Source of the DNA: Brevundimonas alba
GTDB lineage: Bacteria; Pseudomonadota; Alphaproteobacteria; Caulobacterales; Caulobacteraceae
Assembly (NCBI RefSeq): GCF_011927945.1
Contig: NZ_JAATJM010000001.1
Coordinates: 124,001 to 188,000 of the forward strand
Direction: 5' to 3'
Length of the DNA stretch: 64,000 bases
Positions 37,778-47,116 of the stretch are shown piece after piece (positions within the stretch are counted from its first letter, which is position 1; each line of letters starts with the position of its first letter). The notes beneath the pieces were generated by a model. That model was not told the origin of the DNA, did not search any database, and worked only from the letters and a program-made list of their open reading frames with translations. The position numbers and the translations under genes are program-made.

Positions 37778-38683
37778 GTGCAGTTTCCCGAGTTCGACCC
37801 CGTTCTGTTCAGCATCGGTCCGCTGGACATCCGCTGGTACGCCCTCGCCTATGTGGCCGGCATCGTCCTCGGCTGGTGGTACGCCAACCGTCTCGTGCGC
37901 AACAATGCGGTCTGGCAGCCGGGCAAGCCGCCGGTCACGACCGTCCAGCTCGACGATCTGGTGCTCTGGATCACCCTAGGCATCATCCTCGGCGGCCGCT
38001 TCGGCTACGCCCTGTTCTACAAGCCGTCCCTCTATGCCGACCTGTTCGGCGGCGCCGGCTGGGGGGAGCGGCTGGCCCTGTTCCGCCTCTGGGACGGCGG
38101 CATGTCGTTCCACGGCGGCTTGATCGGCGTCACCCTGGCCATCGTCTGGTTCGCCTGGAAGAACAAGATCCGCCTGCTCAGCCTCGGGGACGTGGTCGCG
38201 CCCGTGGTGCCGATCGGGCTGTTCTTCGGCCGGGTCGCCAACTTCATCAACGGCGAGCTCTGGGGCCGCCCGACAGACGCGCCGTGGGGCATGAATTTCT
38301 GCAGCAGCCGGATGCGCGACATCTATGGCGCGAGTTGCGAGATCTTCGTCAACGGTCAGGCCCAGGGCCCCGGCGACGTCGCCCGTCACCCCAGCCAGCT
38401 TTATGAGGCCGGGCTTGAGGGCCTCGTGCTCGGACTGATCCTGTGGCTGGCCATCTACAAGGGCCGCCTGCTGGCCAAGCCGGGCTACGTCACCGGCATC
38501 TTCCTGTTCGGCTACGGCCTTGTCCGCGCCTCGCTGGAGAACGTGCGCCAGCCCGACTTCGGCATGGAGCACCTGCCGCTGGGCCTGACCATGGGCATGA
38601 TGCTGTCGACCCCGATGATGCTGATCGGCGCCTGGCTGATCTGGCGCGCCTGGAGCCGTCCGCCGGTCGCCGCGGAGGCCTGA
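37778..38683 (+). CDS. lgt: prolipoprotein diacylglyceryl transferase
   Basis: A 301-residue inner-membrane enzyme that adds diacylglycerol to the lipobox cysteine of prolipoproteins, the first step in lipoprotein maturation. It has about seven hydrophobic segments and the Lgt signature GRVANFINGELWGRPT, plus WDGGMSFHGGLIG and RHPSQLYEAGLEG. The GTG start has CAGGAG before it. It is first in a tight set with the methyltransferase (adjacent) and PgeF. Confidence 0.95.
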   Translation: MQFPEFDPVLFSIGPLDIRWYALAYVAGIVLGWWYANRLVRNNAVWQPGKPPVTTVQLDDLVLWITLGIILGGRFGYALFYKPSLYADLFGGAGWGERLALFRLWDGGMSFHGGLIGVTLAIVWFAWKNKIRLLSLGDVVAPVVPIGLFFGRVANFINGELWGRPTDAPWGMNFCSSRMRDIYGASCEIFVNGQAQGPGDVARHPSQLYEAGLEGLVLGLILWLAIYKGRLLAKPGYVTGIFLFGYGLVRASLENVRQPDFGMEHLPLGLTMGMMLSTPMMLIGAWLIWRAWSRPPVAAEA

Positions 38684-39772
38684 GTGTCACCGAAGGCCAA
38701 TCCGCTCAGGGACCGGCTGGCGCGTGAGATCGCGCTGACGGGGCCGATGACGGTCGCGGACTACGTCACCCGCTGCCTGCATGATCCGCAGGGCGGCTAC
38801 TACGCGACGCAGCCTGCCATCGGCGCGACGGGCGACTTCATCACCGCCCCCATGATCAGCCAGATGTTCGGCGAGCTGATCGGTCTGTGGGCGGTCGAGC
38901 TGTGGGAGCGGCTCGGAGCCCCTGAGCGCGTGCGGCTGGTCGAGGTCGGGCCCGGTGACGGCACGCTGATGGCCGACGCCCTGCGCGCCGCCCGGGTCGC
39001 CCCCGGCTTCCTTCAGGCGCTCGACCTGATCCTGATCGAACCCAGCGCCCCCCTGCGTGCGGCGCAGGCGCGGATGCTGGCCGACAGCGACGTCGAGCCT
39101 CGTTGGGTCTCCGCGCTCGACCGGATCGAGACCGACGCTCCTGTCATCCTGATCGCCAACGAGGTGCTGGACTGCCTCCCCGCCCGCCAGTTCGTGAAGA
39201 CCGAGGACGGCTGGGCCGAACGCTGCGTCGGCGTCACCGACGACGGCGGGCTGACCTTCGGGCTGAAGACCATCACCGGCGGCTTCAAACGCCCGGCGTT
39301 CGACGTCGAGCCCGGCCAGACGGTCGAGATTTCGGACCAGCAGGCGGTGTTCGGCCGCGAGATCGCCACCCTGGTCAAGGCCGCCTCCGGCGCAGCCCTG
39401 CTGATCGACTACGGCCGCTCGCGCCCGGAGCCCGGCGACACCCTGCAGGCCCTCCGCCGCCACCAGAAGGTCGATCCCCTCGCCACACCGGGCGACGCCG
39501 ACCTGACCCAGTGGGCCGACTTCCCCACTGTGCTCGAGGCGGCGGTCCACGCCGGCGCGGACGTCACCGGCTGTCTCGGCCAGGGTGAATTCCTGCAGCT
39601 CCTCGGCGTCGAGGCCCGCGCCGACCGGCTCAAGGCCGGCCGCCCGGACGCCGCCTCCATCATCGATCGGCAGCTGGCCCGCCTCACCGCGCCCGAACAG
39701 ATGGGCACGCTGTTCAAGGCCTGCGCCATCTTCTCGCCCCGCACCCTCATCGTGCCGGGGTTCGAGGACTGA
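38684..39772 (+). CDS. SAM-dependent methyltransferase, MidA/NDUFAF7 family
   Basis: A 362-residue cytoplasmic protein of the MidA family (COG1565). Blocks: GPMTVADYVTRCLHDPQGGYY, TGDFITAPMISQMFGELIG, the SAM loop VEVGPGDGTLMAD, LIANEVLDCLPARQFV, and LIDYGRSRPEPGDTLQALRRH. Mitochondrial relatives methylate an arginine of complex I subunit NDUFS2. Which protein is modified here is unknown. The GTG follows the lgt stop directly. Confidence 0.9.
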   Translation: MSPKANPLRDRLAREIALTGPMTVADYVTRCLHDPQGGYYATQPAIGATGDFITAPMISQMFGELIGLWAVELWERLGAPERVRLVEVGPGDGTLMADALRAARVAPGFLQALDLILIEPSAPLRAAQARMLADSDVEPRWVSALDRIETDAPVILIANEVLDCLPARQFVKTEDGWAERCVGVTDDGGLTFGLKTITGGFKRPAFDVEPGQTVEISDQQAVFGREIATLVKAASGAALLIDYGRSRPEPGDTLQALRRHQKVDPLATPGDADLTQWADFPTVLEAAVHAGADVTGCLGQGEFLQLLGVEARADRLKAGRPDAASIIDRQLARLTAPEQMGTLFKACAIFSPRTLIVPGFED

Positions 39773-39774
39773 GG

Positions 39775-40545
39775 ATGCCGCTGGAGCCGATCACCCACCC
39801 CCTGCTCGACCGCGCCGGGGTGCGCCACGGCTTCTTCACCCGGCAAGGCGGCGTCTCGACGGGCCTCTACGACAGCCTGAACACGGGCGTAGGCTCGAAA
39901 GACGATCCGGCCGCCGTGGCCGAGAACCGCCGCCGCGTCGCCGCCCACTTCGGCGGCGGCCCCGACGACCTCGCCGCCTGCTACCAGATCCATTCCGCCG
40001 TCGCCCGCGTCGCCAAGGCCGGCTGGAAGGGCGAACGGCCCGAGGGCGACGCGACGGTCACCGCCGCGCCAGGCGTCATCTGCGGCGTCCTTACCGCCGA
40101 CTGCGCCCCGATCCTGCTCGCCGACCCGGAGGCGGGCGTCGTCGGCGCGGCCCACGCGGGCTGGAAGGGCGCGCTCGGCGGCATCGTCCACTCCACCGTC
40201 ACGGCTATGGAGGCGCTTGGCGCCCGCCCCGCCCGGATCGTCGCCGTTGTCGGCCCCTGCATCGCCCAGGCCAGCTATGAGGTCGGCGCCGACTATCAGG
40301 ACAGGTTCGAACACCACGACGCCGGCAGCGGCCGCTTCTTCGCCCCCGGCGCCGCCGCCGACAAACGCCTGTTCGACCTGGCCGGCTACGTCCTCTGGCG
40401 CCTCGAACAGGCCGGCGTCGCCGACGCCGCCTGGACCGGCCAAGACACCCGCGCCGACGAGACGCAGTTCTTCTCCAACCGCCGGGCTTTTCTGAATGGA
40501 GAGGCCGACTTCGGCCGGCAGATGAGCGCGATCAGCCTCGGCTGA
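39775..40545 (+). CDS. pgeF: peptidoglycan editing factor PgeF (YfiH/DUF152)
   Basis: A 256-residue multicopper-oxidase-like single-domain protein. The zinc-site motif is VLTADCAPILLAD, with a cysteine, followed by VVGAAHAGWKGAL with a histidine; an earlier histidine lies in CYQIHSAV. The C-terminal half holds GPCIAQASYEVG and DTRADETQFFSNR. From memory, E. coli PgeF removes misplaced serine from muropeptides; relatives also act on adenosine. It starts two bases after the methyltransferase stop and is convergent with lpxC. Confidence 0.9.
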   Translation: MPLEPITHPLLDRAGVRHGFFTRQGGVSTGLYDSLNTGVGSKDDPAAVAENRRRVAAHFGGGPDDLAACYQIHSAVARVAKAGWKGERPEGDATVTAAPGVICGVLTADCAPILLADPEAGVVGAAHAGWKGALGGIVHSTVTAMEALGARPARIVAVVGPCIAQASYEVGADYQDRFEHHDAGSGRFFAPGAAADKRLFDLAGYVLWRLEQAGVADAAWTGQDTRADETQFFSNRRAFLNGEADFGRQMSAISLG

Positions 40546-40554
40546 TCAGGGCGT

Positions 40555-41454
40555 TCAGCCCGCCATCGCCATTTCCGGCACGCGCACGACCTCGCGCCAC
40601 GCCTGCGGATTGGCCAGCAGTTCGCGGACCAGCAGGTTGTTGATCGCGTGGCCCGCCTTGACGCCCTCGTAGCGGCCCAGAAGGGGCGCGCCGAGCACAT
40701 ACAGGTCGCCGATGGCGTCCAGCGCCTTGTGCTTCACGAACTCGCGTTCCATGCGCAGGCCGCCGGGGTTCAGTATCTGGTCGCCATCGATGACCACGGC
40801 GTTCTCCAGCGAACCGCCACGGGCCAGACCGGCGCGGCGCAGAGCCTCGACCTCGTGCGCGAAGCCGAAGGTGCGGGCAGCCATGATCTCGTTCCGGAAG
40901 GTCTCCTCGTCGACGACGAAGTCCACCACCTGATTGCCGATCACCGGCGTCGGGAAATCGATCTCGAACCGCATCTCATAGCGGTCGCACGGCAGCAGGG
41001 CGGCGCTCTTGTCGCCTTCCTGAACCCGGATCGGCTCGAGAATCTCGATATAGCGGACCGGCGCCTCCTGACGGCGGAAGCCGGCGCGGTCCAGCAGCTG
41101 GACAAACTGCAGCGCCGACCCGTCCAGGATCGGCAGTTCGGGGCCGTCCACCTCGACCACGGCGTTCGACACGCCGAGAGCGGCGAAGGCGGCCATCAGA
41201 TGCTCGATGGTCGACAGGCGGACGCCGGCGCCATTCTCGATCATGGTGTTCAGCCGGGCGTCGACCACGGCCTCGCCCGAAACCGGGATACGGTTGTCGC
41301 GATCCGTGATGTCGGTGCGCACGAAGACGATGCCCGTGCCGACCGGCGCCGGGCGCACGGCCAGACGCACCCGATCACCCGTGTGCACGCCCACGCCGGC
41401 GATGATCGCGGGCGCGACGGTCGTCTTCTGGTGATGGTCGTTGCGGACCGGCAA
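40555..41454 (-). CDS. lpxC: UDP-3-O-acyl-N-acetylglucosamine deacetylase
   Basis: A 299-residue zinc enzyme for the committed step of lipid A synthesis. Zinc-ligand histidines are in STIEHLMAAFAALG and, together with an aspartate, in FVKHKALDAIGDLYVLG; AGHAINNLLVREL near the end is also typical. The N-terminal GVGVHTGDRVRL block is standard. The only usual start near the expected end is a TTG at 41454, right after an in-frame TGA, with a weak ribosome site, so the start is uncertain. Its place after ftsZ is normal for the division cluster. Confidence 0.94.
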   Translation of the reverse strand: MPVRNDHHQKTTVAPAIIAGVGVHTGDRVRLAVRPAPVGTGIVFVRTDITDRDNRIPVSGEAVVDARLNTMIENGAGVRLSTIEHLMAAFAALGVSNAVVEVDGPELPILDGSALQFVQLLDRAGFRRQEAPVRYIEILEPIRVQEGDKSAALLPCDRYEMRFEIDFPTPVIGNQVVDFVVDEETFRNEIMAARTFGFAHEVEALRRAGLARGGSLENAVVIDGDQILNPGGLRMEREFVKHKALDAIGDLYVLGAPLLGRYEGVKAGHAINNLLVRELLANPQAWREVVRVPEMAMAG

Positions 41455-41592
41455 AACTCAAACTCGCTTCAACTTGCGCCCCGCCTCTTCGTGCGGAGTT
41501 CGCCCCAAGAACCGTCTACCGGCCCGGGCGCTAGCGGAAAATGAAAGTCGGGTTTCGGATTGTTTCGGTCTGGCACAGCCCTGAAACGACGA

Positions 41593-41620
41593 CCGCCCCG
41601 GAGCCGGAGCTCCGGGGCGG
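41593..41620 (-). terminator. hairpin after ftsZ
   Basis: CCGCCCCGGAGC (41593-41604) pairs perfectly with GCTCCGGGGCGG (41609-41620) around a CGGA loop. It begins 21 bases past the ftsZ stop. Only a few T bases follow on the minus strand, so termination may be partial and lpxC may still be read from ftsZ. Confidence 0.7.
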
Positions 41621-41641
41621 CCAGTATCATGGCGATCCGGC

Positions 41642-43258
41642 CTAGTTGGCCAGGCGGCGCAGGAAGGACGGGATTTCCAGATCGTCCTCGGCCTGACCCA
41701 GATCGGGCTCAGCTGCGGGCTGGACCTGGCTGGTGGCGCGCATTTCCGTGGTGCGGGACTGCGGCGCATAGGTCGGCTGCGCCGGCTGACGCTTGCCGCG
41801 GCCGAACAGGCTCCAGCCCGACTTGCGATGATCGCGGTCGTCGTGATCGTCGTAGGCCGGCTCGTCGCGGCGCTGTTCGGGCTGGGGCGCCGGGCGGTCG
41901 CCCATCCGGTCCATATAGAGGTCGCCTTGCGCCACGGGAGCCGTGGCCTGGGCGGCCGTGCGCGGCGAGGATTCATACTCCTCGACCCACGGATCGACGA
42001 TGGGCTCCAGCGTGCGTTCCTCGGCGACGTGGATCACCGGCTCCGGGCGCGGCTCGGGAGCGCGGGCGACGGCGCCGTAGGTCGGCTGGGCGGACTGAAA
42101 GGTCGGGATGATCGGCGCCGGCTCGGGCTGACGCGGCGCCTCGGCGCGGACGGGCTCGCGCACGGGTTCGCGGACCGGTTCCCGCACCGAGTCCTGACGC
42201 ACCGGCTCGGCGCGCGAGGCGGCGTAGGACGGGGTCGGACGGCGCGTGTCGAAGATCGAGGACGAGGTGTTCGACGGCGTCTGGGCCGCGGACAGGTCTT
42301 CCATGCCGGTGGCGACGACCGAGACGCGGATCTTGCCTTCCAGCGCCGGATCGAAGGCGGCGCCGAAGATGATGTTGGCGTCGGAGTCCACCTCGCCGGC
42401 GATGGCGTTGGCGGCCTCGTCGACTTCCAGCAGGGTCATGTCCATGCCGCCGGTGATGTTCACCAGAACGGCCTTGGCGCCCTTGAGCGAGGTCTCGTCC
42501 AGCAGCGGGTTGGCGATGGCGTTCTGCGCGGCCTGCAGGGCGCGGTCTTCACCCGCGGCCTCGCCCGTGCCCATCATCGCCTTGCCCATCTCGGACATGA
42601 CGGCGCGAACGTCGGCGAAGTCGAGGTTGATCAGGCCCGGCAGGATCATCAGGTCGGTGATCGAACGGACGCCCGAGTGCAGCACCTGGTCGGCCATGCC
42701 GAACGCGTCGGCGAAGGTCGTGCGCTCGTTGGCGACGCGGAACAGGTTCTGGTTCGGAATGACGATCAGGGTGTCGACGTAGCGCTGCAGCTCGGCGATG
42801 CCGGCCTCGGCCAGACGCATGCGGTGACGGCCTTCGAAGGTGAAGGGCTTGGTCACCACGCCGACGGTCAGGATGCCGCGGTCACGCGCGCATTTGGCGA
42901 TGACGGGCGCAGCGCCGGTGCCGGTGCCGCCGCCCATGCCGGCGGTGATGAAGACCATATGGGCGCCGTCCAGGTGCCCGTAGATCTCTTCGGCCGATTC
43001 CTCGGCGGCGTTCATGCCGACCTCGGGATGGGCGCCCGCGCCCAGGCCTTGGGTGATGGTTTCGCCCAGCTGGACGCGGCGGTCGGTCTTGGCGAACGAC
43101 AGGTGCTGCGCGTCAGTGTTTGCGACGACGAACTCGACCCCTTCAAGGCCGGCGTCGATCATGTTGTTGACGGCATTGCCGCCTGCGCCGCCGACGCCGA
43201 AGACGACGATCCGGGGCTTCAGTTCCGTGTGTTGCGGACGCACCAGCGAAAGAGACAT
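41642..43258 (-). CDS. ftsZ: cell division protein FtsZ
   Basis: The tubulin-like GTPase that forms the division ring. The 538-residue protein has [14 protein letters not shown], the GTP signature [13 protein letters not shown], and RVSVVATGM in the C-terminal lobe. An unusually long proline-, arginine- and glutamate-rich linker follows, with the repeat REPV, and the conserved tail [12 protein letters not shown] that binds FtsA and other partners. Long linkers are typical of Caulobacterales. The gene is separated from ftsA by a TonB-receptor gene and its terminator, so it must have its own promoter in the 180 bases upstream. Confidence 0.98.
   Translation of the reverse strand: MSLSLVRPQHTELKPRIVVFGVGGAGGNAVNNMIDAGLEGVEFVVANTDAQHLSFAKTDRRVQLGETITQGLGAGAHPEVGMNAAEESAEEIYGHLDGAHMVFITAGMGGGTGTGAAPVIAKCARDRGILTVGVVTKPFTFEGRHRMRLAEAGIAELQRYVDTLIVIPNQNLFRVANERTTFADAFGMADQVLHSGVRSITDLMILPGLINLDFADVRAVMSEMGKAMMGTGEAAGEDRALQAAQNAIANPLLDETSLKGAKAVLVNITGGMDMTLLEVDEAANAIAGEVDSDANIIFGAAFDPALEGKIRVSVVATGMEDLSAAQTPSNTSSSIFDTRRPTPSYAASRAEPVRQDSVREPVREPVREPVRAEAPRQPEPAPIIPTFQSAQPTYGAVARAPEPRPEPVIHVAEERTLEPIVDPWVEEYESSPRTAAQATAPVAQGDLYMDRMGDRPAPQPEQRRDEPAYDDHDDRDHRKSGWSLFGRGKRQPAQPTYAPQSRTTEMRATSQVQPAAEPDLGQAEDDLEIPSFLRRLAN
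42151..42186 (-). repeat. three 12-bp tandem units in the FtsZ linker
   Basis: Units at 42151-42162, 42163-42174 and 42175-42186 encode Arg-Glu-Pro-Val three times in a row. They are close but not identical in DNA (CGGGCTCGCGCA, CGGGTTCGCGGA, CCGGTTCCCGCA). Such a run could expand or shrink by slippage and change linker length. Confidence 0.7.
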
Positions 43259-43440
43259 AATTGATATCCGACCTTATCCGACCCTGCCCTTGCCGCCCGA
43301 TGCGAAACCCCGCCGATTCGCATTGGTTATGAGCGTGTTAAGGAAACACCCCATCTGCTTAAGCAAGTGTTACCGGATAGGCTGAGTCGGGCCGTCGGCC
43401 ACGGAATTCATTAACCTTCGCCGCAGATTTCCCCCTGTGG
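43259..43440 (-). promoter_or_regulatory. ftsZ promoter region
   Basis: This 182-base stretch lies between the ftsZ start and the terminator of the upstream receptor gene, so it must contain the ftsZ promoter. It holds two GANTC sites, GATTC at 43315-43319 and GAGTC at 43384-43388, the target of the cell-cycle methylase CcrM; in Caulobacter, GANTC sites matter for ftsZ expression. TTAA words occur at 43338, 43359 and 43411, but no pair has the spacing of a full CtrA box. Confidence 0.5.
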
Positions 43441-43448
43441 ACAACGAA

Positions 43449-43476
43449 AAGGGGCGGCTCTCGCGAGCCGCCCCTT
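43449..43476 (-). terminator. terminator of the TonB-receptor gene
   Basis: AAGGGGCGGCTC (43449-43460) pairs with GAGCCGCCCCTT (43465-43476) around TCGC. On the minus strand the stem ends in a run of T bases, a classic intrinsic terminator, 24 bases past the receptor stop. It isolates ftsZ from the upstream genes. Confidence 0.85.
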
Positions 43477-43500
43477 CCGTCTTTGACGTGCTGTCCGGTC

Positions 43501-46500
43501 TTAGAACGGACGGTAGTTCAGGCCGATGTTGAAGCGACGGCCGTAGGGGTCGAACGACGAGGCGAAGCCCAGGTACGGGGGGCCTTCCGCGTCGAACACG
43601 TTGGTCACACCGGCCCGCAGGGTCAGGTCGTCGCGCAGGTCGTAGCGCACCGACAGGTCGTGGCGGACGAAGTTGCCCGTCGCGTTCCACTCGTAGGGCT
43701 GGTTGTCCAGGTTGCCGGTGGCCACCAGGTCGCGGATCTTGTTCAGGTCCTGCGAGGTCTGCCAGTCGGCGGTCCAGGTGACCGCGAAGGTGTCCGCCGG
43801 GCGCCAGGTGAGGCGCGAGACGAACTCCACCCGCGGGAAGAACACGCCGCTCGTCGAGTCCGTGAAGAAGTTCGGATTGACGGGGTCGGTGAAGTTCTTC
43901 TGGTCGATCAGCCACAGGCCGCCGAGGCTGTAGTCGAACTGGCCCCAGTTATGGCCGAAGGCTTCTTCGGTATCGAGCGAGTAGTTGACCGTGAAGTCCA
44001 GACCGCGGGTTTCCAGCTTGTTCCGGTTGATCGGGGCCAGGATGAAGCCGCCGATCGGGTCGCCGTTCGGGGCGCCGACCTTGAACACGTCGAACGGGTC
44101 GGCCGTGTTCGGGTTGTTACGGAACACCAGGCCGCAGGTCTGGGTGTTGAGCGTCGCGCCGCTGACGCAGTCGTCGGCGAGGAACTGGCCGCCCGGGGTG
44201 GTGATCACGTTGGTGACGGTGATCTCGTAGTAGTCGAGAACGATCGACAGGTCCGGGAACATCCGCGGAGCCAGCACCGTCGAGAAGGTGAAGGATTCCG
44301 ACTCTTCCGGCGTCAGGGCGGGGTTGCCGCCGAGAACGCTGGCGATGCCAGCGTAGGCGTTCGGACGATAGTCGTCAGCCTGGGTCACCGTCAGCGAGCC
44401 GAAGTCGTACGCCAGACCCTTGGCCGCGGCCAGTTGGGTGCAGTTGGCGATACGGTTGGCCTTCACCTGCGCCGCGTCGTCGCCCTGGAAATTGGCGATG
44501 ACCGGGGTGGAGCAGGGGTCCACGAAGCCGTTAACGAACGTCTGGCCGAAGGGCCGGAAGTTCTCGTTCAGGTTCGGAGCGCGGAACGAGGTGTTGAAGC
44601 TCGTCTTGACCGTGATGTCCTGGATCGGACGGTAGACCAGGTTCACGCCGTAGACGTCGCCCTCGCCGGCGTAGGTGTAGTCGAACGCGCGGTAGGAGCC
44701 GCTCAGTTCGGCGTATTCACCCAGCCAGGAGTCACGCAGCAGCGGGATCGAGACTTCCGCGAACCATTCTTCCGACTCGTATTCGGCGGGCAGGAAGTCG
44801 GCGCCGGTGTTCAGCTGGAGCAGACGGTTGTTGGTGTCCGCGCTGCGGCCCACGCCTTCGGTGTATTCGCGGCGGTATTCGGCGCCCACGGCGAGGCCGA
44901 TCGGACCGGCGCCCCAGAGGTCGAACAGCTGGCCCGAGATGGCCGCCACGGCGCTTTCCTGCTCGTTGGTTTCACGAACGCGAATCGCAGTGGTGATGTA
45001 GTCGAGCGCCGCCTGGCTCTGGTTGCCGGCGCCGAACACGTTCAGCGGCACGCAGTCCTCGATCTCCGGGTTGGTGGCCGGATCCGTATAGAAGGTGGTC
45101 GCGGTGAACGGGTTCTGCTCAGCGATCTGCACGCCGCGGGCGCGAAGCAGTTGCACCCGGCAGACGATTTCGCCCGGGGTTCCGTTCACTTCACCGGCCA
45201 GGTCGACGACCGAGTCCATGGCGTGGGCGAAGCGGATCGCATCCGGCCCTTCTTCACGGTTGATGTTGTTCATCTCGCCGTGAACGTAGGACAGGGTCCA
45301 GTTCACATTGTCGACGAAGGCGACGCTGTCCCAGTTGCCTTCCAGGGCGGCGACCCAGCGGGTCACTTCCCGGTTGTTGGTCTGGTTGCGGTCGATGCCG
45401 AAGCCGCGGTGGTCGGCGATCGGGCCGGCCTGGGCCGGGTTGGCGACCGTGCCGTCAGCGTTGGCGGTGGCCGCGTTGTAGCGGACGAAGGTGTTGGTCT
45501 GGATCGCGGTGCGGACGTTGGCCGGAAGGAAGGCGTTGTCCGTGCGCGTCGAGAACTGCGACGTGCCGTTGATCAGGCCCGGGGCATTCACCGAGCCGCA
45601 GTTGTTACCGATACCGTTGGCTCCGCAACCGAACACCGCATCGGCGATGAAGATGTCCCAGAACGAAGCCTGACCGACGTCGAAGGTGTCTTCGGTCGTG
45701 TATTTGCCTTCGGCGTAGAAGTTGATGTTGTCCGTGAGCTGGAAGTTCAGGCCGGCCTGATAACGCTCCGACTCCTGGAACGGCGAGCGCGAGCGCTGGT
45801 CGAACTTGGTCTTGTTGGCCAGTTCGCCGTCGCCGCCGATGTTCCACGGACGGTTGGCGCCCGTGGTGCCGATGCGCTGGCCGAAGTTGGCCAGGCGGCC
45901 GACCGGGCCGTCATACCAGTAGGTGTAGGCCGGATCGACGTTGAAGCAGTTGGCCGAGGTCGACAGGCCGGCGCAGTTGGCGAACGGCACCAGCGGATTG
46001 CTGAGGCGGCTCGGGCGCTGCATGTTGGCCAGGGTCGTCGAACCCCACGCCGGACGGTCCAGACGGCGGGCGCCGTAGAACTCGGCCAGATCGATGAAGC
46101 CGTCGTTGACCGGGCCGAGCGCGGCCTGGGTCGGGTCGGCATCGATGCCGAGCGCCACGCGGCTGCGGTTCATCCAGTCGATGTGCTCGAGGTAGACTTC
46201 TTCCTGACGGTCCCACTCGCCGTGGACGTACAGGTTCAGGCGGTCGTCAAACAGGTTGATGCCGGCCAGGGCCGAGATCCGCTGCGTGTCAGCCTCGCCG
46301 CCCTGGACCAGCTGGCCGTAGTTGGCGTCGATTTCGAGACCTTCGAAGTCCTTGCGCAGGATGTAGTTGATCACGCCCGCGACGGCGTCGGCGCCGTACA
46401 CCGACGAGGCGCCGCCGGTGATGATCTCGATGTTCTCGATCAGCAGGCGGGGGATGGTCGAAACGTCGACGGACAGGGTGCCGGCCGACGAACCCACGCG

Positions 46501-46899
46501 GCGGCGACCGTCGACCAGCGTCAGCGTGCGGCCGGTGCCGAGCGAGCGCAGGTTGGCGAACTCGAGGCCGCCGTCGTTCAGGTTGGAGCCGGTCGTGTCG
46601 GAGGGGACCAGCGAGTTCGACAGGGCCGGGATGGTGGCCAGATAGTCGATGACGGTCGCCTGACCGGTGCTCAGCAGGTCTTCGCGCTGGACCTGGATCA
46701 GCGGGGTCGGCGAGTTGACCGGGTCACGACGGATACGCGAACCCGTGATGACGACTTCTTCGATCTGCGTGGCTTCCTGGCCCTGCTGACCCGTGACGTT
46801 CACGCCCGGGAGCTGGTCCTGAGCCAGGGCCGGAGCCGCGGCGGCGACGACGCCCGCGAGGATCGTCGTACCGAAGAGAAACTTGCGCTTGAGAAGCAT
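43501..46899 (-). CDS. TonB-dependent receptor
   Basis: A 1132-residue outer-membrane receptor. The signal peptide runs LLKRKFLFGTTILAGVV, with cleavage after ALA (ALAQDQ). The TonB-box and plug region reads IEEVVITGSRIRRDPVNSPTPL, split here at its midpoint as IEEVVITGSRI and RRDPVNSPTPL. RSLGTGRTLTLVDGRR and GGASSVYGADAVAGVINYIL are plug motifs, and a 22-strand barrel follows, ending RRFNIGLNYRPF with the aromatic end residue. The length suits receptors for large sugars or peptides, but the substrate is unknown. It sits alone between ftsA and ftsZ, with its own leader and a strong terminator. Confidence 0.95.
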   Translation of the reverse strand: MLLKRKFLFGTTILAGVVAAAAPALAQDQLPGVNVTGQQGQEATQIEEVVITGSRIRRDPVNSPTPLIQVQREDLLSTGQATVIDYLATIPALSNSLVPSDTTGSNLNDGGLEFANLRSLGTGRTLTLVDGRRRVGSSAGTLSVDVSTIPRLLIENIEIITGGASSVYGADAVAGVINYILRKDFEGLEIDANYGQLVQGGEADTQRISALAGINLFDDRLNLYVHGEWDRQEEVYLEHIDWMNRSRVALGIDADPTQAALGPVNDGFIDLAEFYGARRLDRPAWGSTTLANMQRPSRLSNPLVPFANCAGLSTSANCFNVDPAYTYWYDGPVGRLANFGQRIGTTGANRPWNIGGDGELANKTKFDQRSRSPFQESERYQAGLNFQLTDNINFYAEGKYTTEDTFDVGQASFWDIFIADAVFGCGANGIGNNCGSVNAPGLINGTSQFSTRTDNAFLPANVRTAIQTNTFVRYNAATANADGTVANPAQAGPIADHRGFGIDRNQTNNREVTRWVAALEGNWDSVAFVDNVNWTLSYVHGEMNNINREEGPDAIRFAHAMDSVVDLAGEVNGTPGEIVCRVQLLRARGVQIAEQNPFTATTFYTDPATNPEIEDCVPLNVFGAGNQSQAALDYITTAIRVRETNEQESAVAAISGQLFDLWGAGPIGLAVGAEYRREYTEGVGRSADTNNRLLQLNTGADFLPAEYESEEWFAEVSIPLLRDSWLGEYAELSGSYRAFDYTYAGEGDVYGVNLVYRPIQDITVKTSFNTSFRAPNLNENFRPFGQTFVNGFVDPCSTPVIANFQGDDAAQVKANRIANCTQLAAAKGLAYDFGSLTVTQADDYRPNAYAGIASVLGGNPALTPEESESFTFSTVLAPRMFPDLSIVLDYYEITVTNVITTPGGQFLADDCVSGATLNTQTCGLVFRNNPNTADPFDVFKVGAPNGDPIGGFILAPINRNKLETRGLDFTVNYSLDTEEAFGHNWGQFDYSLGGLWLIDQKNFTDPVNPNFFTDSTSGVFFPRVEFVSRLTWRPADTFAVTWTADWQTSQDLNKIRDLVATGNLDNQPYEWNATGNFVRHDLSVRYDLRDDLTLRAGVTNVFDAEGPPYLGFASSFDPYGRRFNIGLNYRPF

Positions 46900-46901
46900 G
46901 T

Positions 46902-46914
46902 GTTGGGCCCCAAC
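46902..46914 (-). promoter_or_regulatory. palindrome covering the receptor ribosome-binding site
   Basis: On the minus strand GTTGGG-G-CCCAAC ends two bases before the ATG of the receptor. The only purine-rich ribosome-binding sequence, GGGG, lies inside the left arm and centre. Folding of this hairpin would hide it and lower translation. Confidence 0.45.
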
Positions 46915-47116
46915 CGATGATGAATACGAGACGCGTCATCCGCCTTGCGACGGACTCCGCTTCGAATTTGCACGCTAACAGCAACGATGCGGTCGGCAAG
47001 GGAATGTGGCCGTTCGGCGCCCAATCAAGGCAGGCTCTGTTACAATCTGGACACAGTCCTGACGCGGAACAGCCAACCTCCGCATGCCCGCGGTCAGCGA
47101 CCGGCCATTGGGTTTG

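Noticed and set aside
43338..43362. Possible CtrA box (TTAA pair) before ftsZ
   Set aside because: The two TTAA words are 17 bases apart, not seven, so they do not form the known site.
43483..46920. Long open frame on the plus strand antisense to the TonB receptor
   Set aside because: It mirrors the receptor codon by codon, is rich in valine, arginine and glycine with no family motif, and has no ribosome site; it results from GC-rich third positions.
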